64,000 bases of DNA from Marivirga tractuosa DSM 4126 (GTDB lineage: Bacteria; Bacteroidota; Bacteroidia; Cytophagales; Cyclobacteriaceae): positions 4,061,001 through 4,125,000 of the forward strand of contig NC_014759.1 of the NCBI RefSeq assembly GCF_000183425.1. Direction: 5' to 3'. Positions 26,578 through 37,952 of the stretch are shown here, piece by piece. Numbering within the stretch: position 1 is the first letter of the stretch; the number at the start of each line of letters is the position of its first letter. The translations under genes and the position numbers were made by a program. The notes below the pieces were generated by a model that was given only the letters and a program-made list of their open reading frames with translations, was not told where the DNA came from and did no database searches.

Positions 26578-27108
26578 ATGCCATTAAAAGTAATCATAGC
26601 CTCCAAAAACCCGGTTAAAATCGCAGCTACCAAAGCAGCTTTTCAAAGAAAATTCAGAGAACAATCTTTCGAATATGAAGGGATGTCCGTTCCTTCTGAT
26701 GTTAGCGACCAACCGATGACGCATAATGAAACTCAAGAAGGCGCTTATAACCGAGCAAATAATGCTAAAATTAAATATCCAAATGCTGATTATTGGGTTG
26801 GCATCGAAGGAGGAATTCATGATGATGAATTTGGCATGCAAGCTTTTGCTTGGATGGTTGTTCTTACAAAAGAAAAATTAAGTCAAGCACAAACGGCAGT
26901 TTTTTATTTACCCGAACCTATTGCCAAAATGGTAAGGGAAGGAGTCGAGCTTGGGGAAGCCGATGATCAATATTTTGGTCGGTCAAACTCTAAGCAAAAA
27001 GATGGTGCTGTTGGGATTTTGACCAATGGCGAAATTGATAGAAAGGCTTACTATGAACATGCCATGATCATGGCACTTATCCCATTTGCTGAGAACGTAC
27101 ACAATTGA
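26578..27108 (+). CDS. yjjX: inosine/xanthosine triphosphatase, YjjX/DUF84 family
   Basis: 176 residues, full length. The opening VIIASKNPVKIAATKAAF is the family nucleotide-binding signature. Later VPSDVSDQPMTHNETQEGAYNRANNA, DYWVGIEGGI, AFAWMVVL, KDGAVGILTNGEIDR and YYEHAMIMALIPF match YjjX. The enzyme hydrolyses non-canonical purine triphosphates (ITP, XTP) to prevent their incorporation. It lies between two katG genes, fitting a setting of oxidative damage to nucleotides, though it may be incidental. It starts 37 bases after the katG terminator and has its own downstream gap of 279 bases. Confidence 0.92.
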   Translation: MPLKVIIASKNPVKIAATKAAFQRKFREQSFEYEGMSVPSDVSDQPMTHNETQEGAYNRANNAKIKYPNADYWVGIEGGIHDDEFGMQAFAWMVVLTKEKLSQAQTAVFYLPEPIAKMVREGVELGEADDQYFGRSNSKQKDGAVGILTNGEIDRKAYYEHAMIMALIPFAENVHN

Positions 27109-27295
27109 AAAGTAGTCTTGTTGGATTTATAGAAGAAAAATCGATGATTCGTTTTCTTGATTGGCACTTACTATGACTAAAATCATCATTAAAGCTAAAA
27201 ATGGTTTTATGATGATTTTATACTTTTAAATGCAGCTACTATTCTCTATCTTAAGAAGAATTACGGAGGTCTTATTTGTAATCTCTAATTATAGC

Positions 27296-27330
27296 TTTTA
27301 TCTATATCGATATAAAAACTATAGATAAAA
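27296..27330 (+). promoter_or_regulatory. nested inverted-repeat operator upstream of katG (copy 2)
   Basis: TTTTATCTAT (27296-27305) and ATAGATAAAA (27321-27330) are exact complements, and between them lies TATATCGATATA, itself a perfect palindrome overlapping the left arm. The left half is shared with the region before the first katG. It is 58 bases before the start codon, a likely place for peroxide-responsive control. Confidence 0.5.
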
Positions 27331-27375
27331 AGTATTGATATAAATTCGTAACTTACTAACTGAAATCAAAAATAA

Positions 27376-29598
<2,223 letters not shown>

Positions 29599-29621
29599 TA
29601 TTCCATATTCGAAGATAAATT

Positions 29622-29656
29622 GAAAAGGCATCCGCTTCTAGCGGGTGCCTTTTTTG
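29622..29656 (+). terminator. Rho-independent terminator after katG (copy 2)
   Basis: AAAAGGCATCCGC, loop TTCTA, GCGGGTGCCTTTTTT. Strong stem and T-run, about 25 bases after the katG stop. Confidence 0.88.
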
Positions 29657-29884
29657 CTTGTTGAAGCTATTAGGATAAAAAATATCTTAAAGGAAGGCTT
29701 CCATATTTTCTTTTAGCTGAAAATCATTTAGTTTTACTGTCTTTTATGAATTCAATTTTTGTCATTTTAGAAAAGTAAACCACAGTGACGTGGCTTTATA
29801 AATCTCGCTCACTTTAATCCCGAGTAATGGAAAATTCCTTCTTTTTTAGTTCATTTGTCATTTGCAATTTTTAGGATTTAAATA

Positions 29885-30613
29885 ATGCAGCATTTTTTTA
29901 AGCAAATATACACACTCTGGTGTGCCATTGTATTCATTGGTCTTTTTCTGCTGTTATTTCCTTTTTTCTTGATTATTATTTTAGTGCCCGCATGGCATAA
30001 GCATTGTTATTACCTCAATAAGTTCTGGGCTTCAGTAGCCTTGTTTTTGGTGGGCATTAAAACTGAAATTTGTGGATTGGAAAACCTTAATCCTAGACTT
30101 CAATATGTTTTTTGTGCCAACCACTTTTCATTGTTGGACATAGTGAGTTTTGGTTTTGCTCCCCATTCCGTGGTTTATGTTGGCAAAAGTTCATTAGCAA
30201 AGGTGCCGTTATTTGGCTTTATGTTCAAAAAATTGCATGTTACAGTCAATCGAAAAAGCTTAAAGGGACGTTATAAATCTTTGCAACAGGCACTTGAGAA
30301 AATGGGCAATGAACGTTCCTTAGTAATGTTTCCTGAAGGAGGTATTATGTCAAGGAATATCCCCGAAATGACCCGTTTTAAAGATGGAGCTTTTCGTGCG
30401 GCAATTACTAAACAAATTCCACTTGTGCCTGTGACTCTTCCGGATAATTGGATAATTTTACCGGATGAAAAAATTCCTCTAATTAGCAGGAAGAAGATGA
30501 GGATGATTTATCACCAACCCATTTCAACTGAAGGGCTCACTATGGATGATGTGCCTTCCTTAAAAGAAAAGGTTTTTAAAGTGATAGCTAAAGAATTAAA
30601 GAAATATCATTAG
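29885..30613 (+). CDS. plsC: 1-acyl-sn-glycerol-3-phosphate acyltransferase (PlsC family)
   Basis: 242 residues. Two N-terminal hydrophobic helices (ALFLVGIK and FIGLFLLLFPFFLIIILVPA) anchor it to the inner membrane. Acyltransferase motifs are present: CANHFSLLDI (HX4D, the catalytic pair), KKLHVTVNRKSLKG (motif II), SLVMFPEGGIMSR (motif III, FPEG) and IPLVPVTLPDNW (motif IV). The enzyme acylates lysophosphatidic acid to phosphatidic acid. It ends one base before the gatC start, so the two are in one operon with the large membrane-TPR gene behind. Confidence 0.94.
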   Translation: MQHFFKQIYTLWCAIVFIGLFLLLFPFFLIIILVPAWHKHCYYLNKFWASVALFLVGIKTEICGLENLNPRLQYVFCANHFSLLDIVSFGFAPHSVVYVGKSSLAKVPLFGFMFKKLHVTVNRKSLKGRYKSLQQALEKMGNERSLVMFPEGGIMSRNIPEMTRFKDGAFRAAITKQIPLVPVTLPDNWIILPDEKIPLISRKKMRMIYHQPISTEGLTMDDVPSLKEKVFKVIAKELKKYH

Positions 30614-30901
30614 ATGAGTATCAATAAAGAGACCTTGGAAAAAATTGCTCACCTTGCTCGTTTGGAGTTTGATGAGAAATCAGAAGAAAAGATGTTGAAA
30701 GATATGAACAACATGCTTTCATTCGTTGAGAAATTACAGGAATTGGATACTGATAATGTGGAACCTCTGCAAGCAATGTCTTTTGAAATCAATCAAATGC
30801 GCGAAGATAAGATAAAAGAACATCTGTCTCGTGAGAAAGGACTTAAGAATGCGCCTAAGAAAGACCAAGAGTATTTCAGAGTACCAAAAGTAATAGAATA
30901 A
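30614..30901 (+). CDS. gatC: Asp-tRNA(Asn)/Glu-tRNA(Gln) amidotransferase subunit C
   Basis: 95 residues, the standard size of GatC. LEKIAHLARLEFDEKSEEKM, MNNMLSFVEKLQELDTDNVEP and a C-terminal NAPKKDQEYFRVPKVIE are diagnostic. GatC stabilises the GatA/GatB complex that converts misacylated Glu-tRNA(Gln) or Asp-tRNA(Asn). GatA and GatB are not in the window. The start follows the plsC stop directly, so translation is probably coupled. Confidence 0.96.
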   Translation: MSINKETLEKIAHLARLEFDEKSEEKMLKDMNNMLSFVEKLQELDTDNVEPLQAMSFEINQMREDKIKEHLSREKGLKNAPKKDQEYFRVPKVIE

Positions 30902-30905
30902 ACCT

Positions 30906-33900
30906 ATGGCTAGATTAGATTTTTGGAAGGATTGGAAATTAAGATACAGGGGCATTTACCAGGTGCTCCTTTTTATTTTTCTTTTATCGGTTGCTTACAG
31001 TTTTTATAATCAAAGCAATAGCAATGATTTGTCTGCTCCAATGGATGTGGTTCGAAAGACGCAAAGTATTGAATTATCTCTCCAGAATGTTCAGGATTTT
31101 ATATTTGAATTACCTATACCGGCACGTAATTATGTAATTTTTCAGGGGTTTTTAGCATTGGAGTCAGGCTTTGAACTTAGTGGTACGTATTTATTGATTG
31201 CTATTGTGTTTTGCTGCTTTTCAATACTGATGACTGCTTCTACATATTTGAGTCGATGGTGGTTTATTATTTTTCAATCGGTTTTTGTAATCTGGTTAAT
31301 CACACTCAAGCTGCCGTATTTGGAAATATTAGGAGTGGATAACCAGATGTTCACTTTCATATTTGTTGGATTAATTTTAGCAGTTGGCTACTATTTTCAT
31401 GCATTTAAAGAAGATGCAGGCTTGTTTCAACGTTGGTTAGCTTTTGCATTGATTTTAATAGCCTTGCTGTTGCTTGTCATTTTAGGATCACCTGTTGAAG
31501 CCCCGGTTGTTTTCATGGCTCATCACGGAATAATAGTGCCAGTCATCTTATCAATTATCTTCATTTTTAATGTTGCATATGAGATTATACTGCACATCCT
31601 CTATATTTTAGCAGCAAAGAAAAATAGTGACGGTAGCTCTAACCTGATTCATTTTATCGTACTATCTATGCTTTACTTGGTATATGTAGGCTTAACATTT
31701 GCTAAAAATGATAATCTAATTGACTGGAACATAGTCTATATCAATGAATTCGTGTTATTAGGAATATCAGCGGTTTTAGGTATTTGGGGATATAAAAAGA
31801 GGAGTGAGTTGATTGGGAATCAACTCAGTTTTCGTCCGCTCGGTGGTTATGTTTACTTAGTCTTAGGTATTTTGACTTTTTCAGTTCTGGCTTGGGTATT
31901 CAAAAATGGGAACGATCCTTTAATGGATACCTTTGAAGATACCATCATTTTCTCTCATTTAGGCTTTGGTGTTTTATTTTTCTTTTATGTACTCTATAAT
32001 TTTGTGGGCCTTCTTAACGCTGGTCATAGTGTTTATCCTGTAGTATTTCGGCCAGTTAATATTCCTTATAATTTAGTGCGCTTTGTTGGATTTGGGATTG
32101 TAGTGGTGTTAGTTCTCCGCGTGTCTTATTTGCCATATTATCAAGCAATTTCCGGTTATTACAATGGCTTGGCAGATTATTACGAATACATAGAAGAAGA
32201 TGAAAAGGCAGAAACAACTTATAAAATCGCAAGGCAATATGCTTCCACTTCTCACAAGCATAATTTCAAAATTGGACAGATAGAATATAAAGATAAAAAT
32301 TGGGTTGAAGCATCTGCTTATTTTAAACAAGCAAATTTTAAGCGTCCAAGTGTTCAAGCATACATTAACAGAGCTCAGGCTCAATTGAATGCTAGTTTAA
32401 TTTTTGAAGCCTTATTTACATTGGAAGATGCTCAAAAAGACTTTCCCGATAATGGGTATTTGCTTAATATGAAGGGTTTAGTTTATGAAAGACTGAACAA
32501 GACGGATTCTGCCTTCATATATTTTGATGCAGCAGAAAGGACTTCTACCTCCAAGCAGGTGTCAGAAATTGCTTCAGTAAATCGTTTAGGGCTTTTTGCA
32601 AAAAATTCAATTGATGAAGACTTGCCTGAACAAGCCTCACTAAATAATAAGCCAGTAGCATATCAAGCTAATTATTTAGCTTTAGCTAACAGAAAGCGAG
32701 AATTTATTGATAGCATTAGTTTGAATTCTGAAAAAATCCCTAAAGCTTTAACCTATAATGATTTCTCTTTCATTTTTAATTACACACTTAATAAAACACT
32801 AAATAATCAAGAGTTTGAGACAGATACTATTCTTGGCTTAACCAAACTATCAGAAAATGAAGATTTTGCTAAGTCGTTAAATTATGCTGTTTCTTCTCGC
32901 TTGAATTATTCAGCAAGAATCAATGAAGCTTACAGCTATATCTATTCTCTTGAAAATGCAGATATTTCTGATGCTGGATTTTACTATTTGGTTCATGGGT
33001 TATGGCTGCTAGATCAGCAAGCTTATGCGAAAGCGGCAGAGCATTTTAGAAAAGCAGCTAATTTGAAAATGAGTAAGGCGAAAACTTATGAAGCCATCGC
33101 CCTTATTTTGGATGAAAGATTGTATGAGGCGGCTCAAGTTTACAATAAACAAGTTGAAACTGAATCAATTGCAGAGAGCTATCTCGATAAAGATCCTTTA
33201 TATCAATTCCTTCAAGGAAACACTCAAAAGCTTCCAGATAGTTTTCTTTATCTGTGGTTAAGAACAAATCCTTCTTTGCAGCCGAATGAAAAGGACTCCA
33301 TTAAAAATCACATAAAGGACTCTCCATTCTTTGCTTTATTTAGTTTGAAAGAATCAGAGGATGATATTATAAATGGTAATTATGCTGATGCAAAAGAAGC
33401 ATTAACTAGTCTTAATATTCCCGCTGAAGAGGAAGGTTTACTTATTTATCAAAATAATTTGATTGCAGCTTTGGCCGCACTTTCTAATGATCAAGAGTTG
33501 GTGCAATTGGTTGAAAAGTCCACTCTTTCTGTTTATCCCTATAACTATAAATTCTTGTGGAAGTCCTTTCTCGAAATTGAAAAGGGCAATCAGGATAAGG
33601 CAGAAGAGCTGATAGTGGCATTTGGAAGACAAAATGCATTTTTCGAAGTTGGAGTTCTTTTTGCAAGTCAATATTTAAATGGAAAAGATGAAATGGAAAA
33701 GGCTTATGAAATTTTAGTGGAGGCAAGTCGTTTAAATCCGAATAGTGTTGAGATTTTAAAATCTTATACACTTCAGGCCTTGCGATTGAATTTAGTTTCA
33801 TACGCTGAAGATGCTTATGAAGAATTAGGAAGTTTATTGAGCACGGAAGAATGGACGGAATTCTCGGAAAAATATCAAGAAATAGCTAAAGAAATGGACG

Positions 33901-33914
33901 AAATACCTTGGTAA
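30906..33914 (+). CDS. large membrane protein with C-terminal TPR region
   Basis: 1002 residues. The first 420 or so residues contain about ten hydrophobic helices (for example YQVLLFIFLLSVAYSFY, YLLIAIVFCCFSILMTA, WLAFALILIALLLLVILG, LGFGVLFFFYVLYNFVG, VGFGIVVVLVLRVSYLPYYQ). From about residue 430 the sequence is a series of TPR-like pairs (EKAETTYKIARQYAS, WVEASAYFKQANFKRPSV, AYAKAAEHFRKAANLKMS, MEKAYEILVEASRLNPNSVE). It would sit in the inner membrane with its TPRs in solution as a protein-interaction platform. It follows gatC by 4 bases. No enzymatic motif is seen, and the exact family is not recognised. Confidence 0.85.
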   Translation: MARLDFWKDWKLRYRGIYQVLLFIFLLSVAYSFYNQSNSNDLSAPMDVVRKTQSIELSLQNVQDFIFELPIPARNYVIFQGFLALESGFELSGTYLLIAIVFCCFSILMTASTYLSRWWFIIFQSVFVIWLITLKLPYLEILGVDNQMFTFIFVGLILAVGYYFHAFKEDAGLFQRWLAFALILIALLLLVILGSPVEAPVVFMAHHGIIVPVILSIIFIFNVAYEIILHILYILAAKKNSDGSSNLIHFIVLSMLYLVYVGLTFAKNDNLIDWNIVYINEFVLLGISAVLGIWGYKKRSELIGNQLSFRPLGGYVYLVLGILTFSVLAWVFKNGNDPLMDTFEDTIIFSHLGFGVLFFFYVLYNFVGLLNAGHSVYPVVFRPVNIPYNLVRFVGFGIVVVLVLRVSYLPYYQAISGYYNGLADYYEYIEEDEKAETTYKIARQYASTSHKHNFKIGQIEYKDKNWVEASAYFKQANFKRPSVQAYINRAQAQLNASLIFEALFTLEDAQKDFPDNGYLLNMKGLVYERLNKTDSAFIYFDAAERTSTSKQVSEIASVNRLGLFAKNSIDEDLPEQASLNNKPVAYQANYLALANRKREFIDSISLNSEKIPKALTYNDFSFIFNYTLNKTLNNQEFETDTILGLTKLSENEDFAKSLNYAVSSRLNYSARINEAYSYIYSLENADISDAGFYYLVHGLWLLDQQAYAKAAEHFRKAANLKMSKAKTYEAIALILDERLYEAAQVYNKQVETESIAESYLDKDPLYQFLQGNTQKLPDSFLYLWLRTNPSLQPNEKDSIKNHIKDSPFFALFSLKESEDDIINGNYADAKEALTSLNIPAEEEGLLIYQNNLIAALAALSNDQELVQLVEKSTLSVYPYNYKFLWKSFLEIEKGNQDKAEELIVAFGRQNAFFEVGVLFASQYLNGKDEMEKAYEILVEASRLNPNSVEILKSYTLQALRLNLVSYAEDAYEELGSLLSTEEWTEFSEKYQEIAKEMDEIPW

Positions 33915-33991
33915 TTTCCGTTTATCAAAATATAGTTGCACTACACTTAACAACAACTTAAATTTCAAAAAAACTGTCAATATAATATCTA

Positions 33992-34711
33992 ATGGGAAAC
34001 TCTGTAATTCAAACAAAAGATATAGCCAAAATCTATAAAATGGGAACTGAAACGGTGGAAGCCCTCAAATCAGTTACTATTAATATTGATAAAGGTGAAT
34101 ATGTAGCTTTCATGGGACCATCAGGTTCTGGCAAATCTACTTTAATGAATATAATTGGTTGTCTTGATACTCCAACAAGAGGTACCTATGAATTAGCAGG
34201 TCAAAATGTAAGCGAAACTTCAGAAAATGATCTAGCCGAAATAAGAAATAAAGAAATCGGCTTCGTATTTCAAACCTTTAATTTATTACCCAGACAATCA
34301 TCACTTGAAAACGTAGCATTACCTTTAGTTTATGCAGGTTTTAGTAAATCGCAAAGGGAAGAAAGAGCGTTGGAAGTATTAGGAAGCGTAGGGCTTGCCG
34401 ATAGAGCCTATCATAAACCTAACGAACTTTCAGGTGGTCAGCGTCAAAGAGTCGCTATTGCAAGAGCTTTGGTTAATAACCCAAGTATCATATTGGCCGA
34501 TGAACCAACGGGTAACCTAGACACGAAAACATCCTATGAGATCATGGAGTTGTTCCAGATGTTGCACGATCAAGGAAATACAATTGTTATGGTGACGCAC
34601 GAAGATGATATAGCCCAATATGCTCATAGAATTATCAGGATGCGTGATGGGTTGGTTGAGTCAGATAATATTAATAATGATATTACAAGAGTTGGAGCCG
34701 AATCGGTTTAG
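33992..34711 (+). CDS. ABC transporter ATP-binding protein (LolD/MacB/FtsE type)
   Basis: 239 residues. Walker [10 protein letters not shown] (near residues 42-50), Q-loop [12 protein letters not shown], signature [15 protein letters not shown], Walker [13 protein letters not shown] and the switch His in VMVTHEDD. The [20 protein letters not shown] stretch and short length place it with the LolD/MacB-type ATPases that drive lipoprotein release or peptide/drug export with FtsX-like permeases. No permease lies beside it in the window, so the partner is elsewhere in the genome. Confidence 0.92.
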   Translation: MGNSVIQTKDIAKIYKMGTETVEALKSVTINIDKGEYVAFMGPSGSGKSTLMNIIGCLDTPTRGTYELAGQNVSETSENDLAEIRNKEIGFVFQTFNLLPRQSSLENVALPLVYAGFSKSQREERALEVLGSVGLADRAYHKPNELSGGQRQRVAIARALVNNPSIILADEPTGNLDTKTSYEIMELFQMLHDQGNTIVMVTHEDDIAQYAHRIIRMRDGLVESDNINNDITRVGAESV

Positions 34712-34864
34712 TGTTTAATAGCATATATTATTATTTTTATTGGGGATTGTTTTAAGTATTATCGAATAGTTTTATTTATTTGATCATACTTTCACTTCTT
34801 TCCAGTTGCAAATTTATATTTTTATCAGCGTTGTTTCTCAACTCGAATAATTTTAGATTTGAAT

Positions 34865-35515
34865 ATGATTGATAAACCAAACCCAATTAAATTGATAATT
34901 GCAGATGACCATGAGATTTTAGCAAATGGAATGGCATCAATTCTGGCAAAGCAAGCTGATTTTGAAATGTTGGGAACTGCTCAAAATGGCAGAGAGGTTT
35001 TAGAAATGATGGCAATAAATCCTGCTGATGTTATAGTGATGGATTTGAACATGCCCGTTTTGGATGGAATTGAAACAACTCAAATCCTTAAAAAAACATA
35101 TCCTAAAGTTAAAGTATTAATCTTGTCGATGTTTGATAGAGAAGGCTACATTCAAAATGCTCTTGATATAGGAGTGGATGGATATGTCTTAAAGAATATA
35201 GGTGAAAAAGAAATAATCTCCGCTATTCATAGAATCCTGGAAGGGAAAACTTATTTTTCTCAGGATGTAATGGAAAAGGTTGCTATAAAAATGAGGCATG
35301 AGCCAGAACCAGGGATAAAGCTATCGGCTACTGAAAGGAAGATGCTAAAATATTTAAGTGAAGGTGATACCTCTGGCGAAATATCTGAAAAAATGAATTT
35401 AGCTACTAATAGCGTAATGTCATACCGAAAACTGCTGTTGCAGAAATTTGAAGCTAAAAATGTGTCCCACATGATAAAAATGGCTTACGAAAAAGGCTAT
35501 TTGGGAAAACCCTAA
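34865..35515 (+). CDS. NarL/FixJ-type response regulator
   Basis: 216 residues from the ATG at 34865 (a TTG two codons earlier is less likely). The receiver domain has IIADDHEILANGM (acidic pocket), VIVMDLNMPVLDG with the phospho-acceptor Asp, VLILSMFDRE and GYVLKNIGEKE with the conserved Lys. The C-terminal LuxR-type HTH is LSATERKMLKYLSEGDTSGE ... NSVMSYRKLLLQKFEAKNV. It acts as a DNA-binding transcription regulator when phosphorylated. No cognate kinase is adjacent. It precedes lpxB by 48 bases, which has its own promoter box. Confidence 0.93.
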   Translation: MIDKPNPIKLIIADDHEILANGMASILAKQADFEMLGTAQNGREVLEMMAINPADVIVMDLNMPVLDGIETTQILKKTYPKVKVLILSMFDREGYIQNALDIGVDGYVLKNIGEKEIISAIHRILEGKTYFSQDVMEKVAIKMRHEPEPGIKLSATERKMLKYLSEGDTSGEISEKMNLATNSVMSYRKLLLQKFEAKNVSHMIKMAYEKGYLGKP

Positions 35516-35536
35516 TGAATTCAAAAGCAATTATCT

Positions 35537-35544
35537 TAGCTTTG
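35537..35544 (+). promoter_or_regulatory. candidate -7 promoter box for lpxB
   Basis: TAGCTTTG matches TAnnTTTG. It is 20 bases before the lpxB ATG, which would give a leader of about 12-14 bases. Confidence 0.45.
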
Positions 35545-35563
35545 AACTGCAAATCCTAGAAAC

Positions 35564-36661
35564 ATGAAATATTATATAATTGCGGGGGAACGTTCAGGCG
35601 ATCTGCATGGAGGTAACTTAATCAAAGCTTTGAAAGCTACAGATTCTCAAGCTGAAGTCAGATGTTGGGGAGGAGAAGAGATGCGAAATGCTGGTGGTGA
35701 GCTAGTAGTCCATTATCGTGAGATGGCATATATGGGTTTTTGGGAAGTACTTGTTCATCTTAAGGCCATCAAAAAGAAAATTAATTTTTGTAAAGAAGAT
35801 ATATTGTCCTTTCAACCAGATGCATTGATCTTGATTGATTATGCAGGCTTTAATCTTAGAATTGCAAAATTTGCTTCCCAACATAATATCCCTGTTCACT
35901 ATTATATCTCTCCCAAAATCTGGGCTTGGAATCAAAAAAGAGCTTATAAAATCAAGAGGTTTGTAGATTATATGTATGTAATTCTGCCTTTTGAAAAGGA
36001 GTTCTATCGAAAATTCGATTTTGAGGTAGATTATGTTGGAAATCCCTTACTAGATGCCATTAAGGCCTATAAGCCAAACAAAGATTTTCAGTACAAGGGA
36101 CAAGATGTAATTGCCGTTTTGCCTGGCAGCCGTAAACAGGAGGTTAGGGCTATGATGGAAAACCTACAAGGCATTGCTGTAGATTTTCCTGAGGAACATT
36201 TTGTTATAGCAGGCGTGTCTAACCTAGAAACAGAACTTTATGATGGATGGCAACAAATTGAAAATGTAGATTTGATTTTCGATCAAACCTATGATTTACT
36301 GTCTCATTCCAAAGCAGCTTTAGTTACTTCCGGAACAGCTACTTTAGAAACTGCTCTTTTTGAAGTACCCCAAGTGGTGGTGTATAAAACGGGTAAAATT
36401 TCCTTTGCCATTGCAAAAAGAGTGGTGAAAGTAGAGTTTATTTCCTTAGTAAATTTGATACTAGATAAAGAAGCGGTCAGAGAATTGATTCAAGATGAAT
36501 TTAATCCATCAAATCTCAAAAATGAATTTGAGAAAATTTTACCCGGTGGAGAAAACACGGAATCCATTTTAAAAGATTACAAGCAGCTAAAAGAAATGCT
36601 GGGAGCGGAGAATACTTCTCAAATTACAGCTGAGTTGATGGTGAATAGGGTTCAGGGATAG
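35564..36661 (+). CDS. lpxB: lipid-A-disaccharide synthase
   Basis: 365 residues, usual length. GERSGDLHGGNLIKALKA is the N-terminal family signature; HYYISPKIWAWNQKRAYKIK, VDYVGNPLLD, VIAVLPGSRKQEV and SGTATLETALFEVPQVVVYK follow, the last two forming the sugar-nucleotide binding C-terminal half. LpxB joins UDP-diacyl-glucosamine and lipid X to make the lipid A disaccharide on the cytoplasmic membrane face. It is convergent with fmt, whose stop is only 12 bases away. Confidence 0.96.
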   Translation: MKYYIIAGERSGDLHGGNLIKALKATDSQAEVRCWGGEEMRNAGGELVVHYREMAYMGFWEVLVHLKAIKKKINFCKEDILSFQPDALILIDYAGFNLRIAKFASQHNIPVHYYISPKIWAWNQKRAYKIKRFVDYMYVILPFEKEFYRKFDFEVDYVGNPLLDAIKAYKPNKDFQYKGQDVIAVLPGSRKQEVRAMMENLQGIAVDFPEEHFVIAGVSNLETELYDGWQQIENVDLIFDQTYDLLSHSKAALVTSGTATLETALFEVPQVVVYKTGKISFAIAKRVVKVEFISLVNLILDKEAVRELIQDEFNPSNLKNEFEKILPGGENTESILKDYKQLKEMLGAENTSQITAELMVNRVQG

Positions 36662-36673
36662 TTTTTATTGAAC

Positions 36674-37591
36674 TCAAATATCATTCCCCCTAAAAAAGTC
36701 AGCGATTCCCATTCTTTTTTTTCCCTCAGGTTGAATCACTTTTAATGCTAAAATGCCCGGTTTACATTGGATATGAAGATAACTTTTGTGATCTGTGTTG
36801 ATCTTTCCAATTTCGCCAGATTTATTGGCGTCAATAATTGAACTTTGATGGATTTTATATTTTTTGTCATTAATTATTGCCCAAGCTGTGGGAAAAGGAT
36901 TTAATCCTCTTACATAATTATATAGTTTTTCAGCTGGTTCATTCCAATCTAGCTCAGTGTTTTCTTTGAATAGCTTAGGTGCATGCTTTAACTCTTGGTT
37001 TTCATCTTGAGCAGTGAGGTCATAGTCTTCATTCTCTATGGCTTTTACCGTTTTTAAAACTAAGCCCGCTCCTTTTTTCATTAACCTACTGTAGACCTCA
37101 CCAGTTGTATCGTTAGGAGAGATAGCTTCTTTTTCTTGTAAAATAACGCTTCCTGTATCAATTTCATGTTTAAGGAAAAAGGTAGTCAAGCCTGTTTCTG
37201 TTTCACCATTCATAACCGCCCAATGGATAGGGGCAGCACCTCTGTATTGCGGAAGAAGTGAAGCATGCAAATTGAAAGTCCCTATTTCTGGCATTGACCA
37301 GACCGCTTCTGGCAACATCCTAAAAGCCACAACGATCTGTAAATTAGCATTCAAAGATTTCAATTCTTTCTGAAATTCAGGATCTTTTAGATTTGTAGGT
37401 TGTAAAACAGGGAGTCCAACTGATAAAGCATATTCTTTTACGGGTGATTGCGATAATTTTTGACCTCTCCCTTTGGGCTTATCAGGAGCAGTGATAACCG
37501 CAACAATATCATAATTATTCTCAACTAATATTTCCAATGAAGGCACTGCAAAATCAGGCGTGCCCATATATACGATCCTTAATTTTTTCAT
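36674..37591 (-). CDS. fmt: methionyl-tRNA formyltransferase
   Basis: 305 residues from the ATG at 37591 (a TTG three codons upstream is open but unlikely). RIVYMGTPDFAVPSLEILVE is the typical start. The catalytic region has GTFNLHASLLPQYRGAAPIH with the Asn and His, and TFFLKHEIDTG with the Asp. The C-terminal OB-like domain contains LNPFPTAWAIINDKKYKIHQ. It formylates initiator Met-tRNA using 10-formyl-THF. The gene is complete and convergent with lpxB. Confidence 0.96.
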   Translation of the reverse strand: MKKLRIVYMGTPDFAVPSLEILVENNYDIVAVITAPDKPKGRGQKLSQSPVKEYALSVGLPVLQPTNLKDPEFQKELKSLNANLQIVVAFRMLPEAVWSMPEIGTFNLHASLLPQYRGAAPIHWAVMNGETETGLTTFFLKHEIDTGSVILQEKEAISPNDTTGEVYSRLMKKGAGLVLKTVKAIENEDYDLTAQDENQELKHAPKLFKENTELDWNEPAEKLYNYVRGLNPFPTAWAIINDKKYKIHQSSIIDANKSGEIGKINTDHKSYLHIQCKPGILALKVIQPEGKKRMGIADFFRGNDI

Positions 37592-37952
37592 AGAGTGCAA
37601 AGTTAAAAATAACGATTGGGAATATTGAGGATTAATACTTTTTAAACTTATTCTAGATTGCTAGGTAATATATTGTCAGCTTTTGCTAAGCTATTAGAAT
37701 ACTGCCTTCGCTCCTGGCAGCTGCCGGGTGAACAGCACGGAATTCCAAGTTTCACACCATAACTATTTTCTTTTCTTCTAATATTGATCCGTGCGTCTTT
37801 CCCCTTTCGGGTAATTAAAGGGGGCTTTTGAGGAGATTATAGAGAGGCTGATTATTTTTCTCTAAAGCAGAAAAAAGATTAAATCAAATCCATTCTTTTA
37901 AACTACAGTACGATTATTGCTATATTGATGCTTTAAAATTTTAATAATAACT
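37592..37952. other. non-coding region upstream of the NtrY-like kinase
   Basis: 361 bases between the divergent fmt and kinase genes. It holds a weak hairpin CCCCTTTCGGG then AAAGGGGG near 37800-37827 and nothing coding. Promoters for both genes should lie here, but no clear TAnnTTTG box was confirmed. Confidence 0.4.

Noticed and set aside
37700..37830. GC-richer segment upstream of the NtrY-like kinase, thought to be an IS remnant or small RNA
   Set aside because: No inverted ends, no transposase trace and no known RNA fold could be seen.
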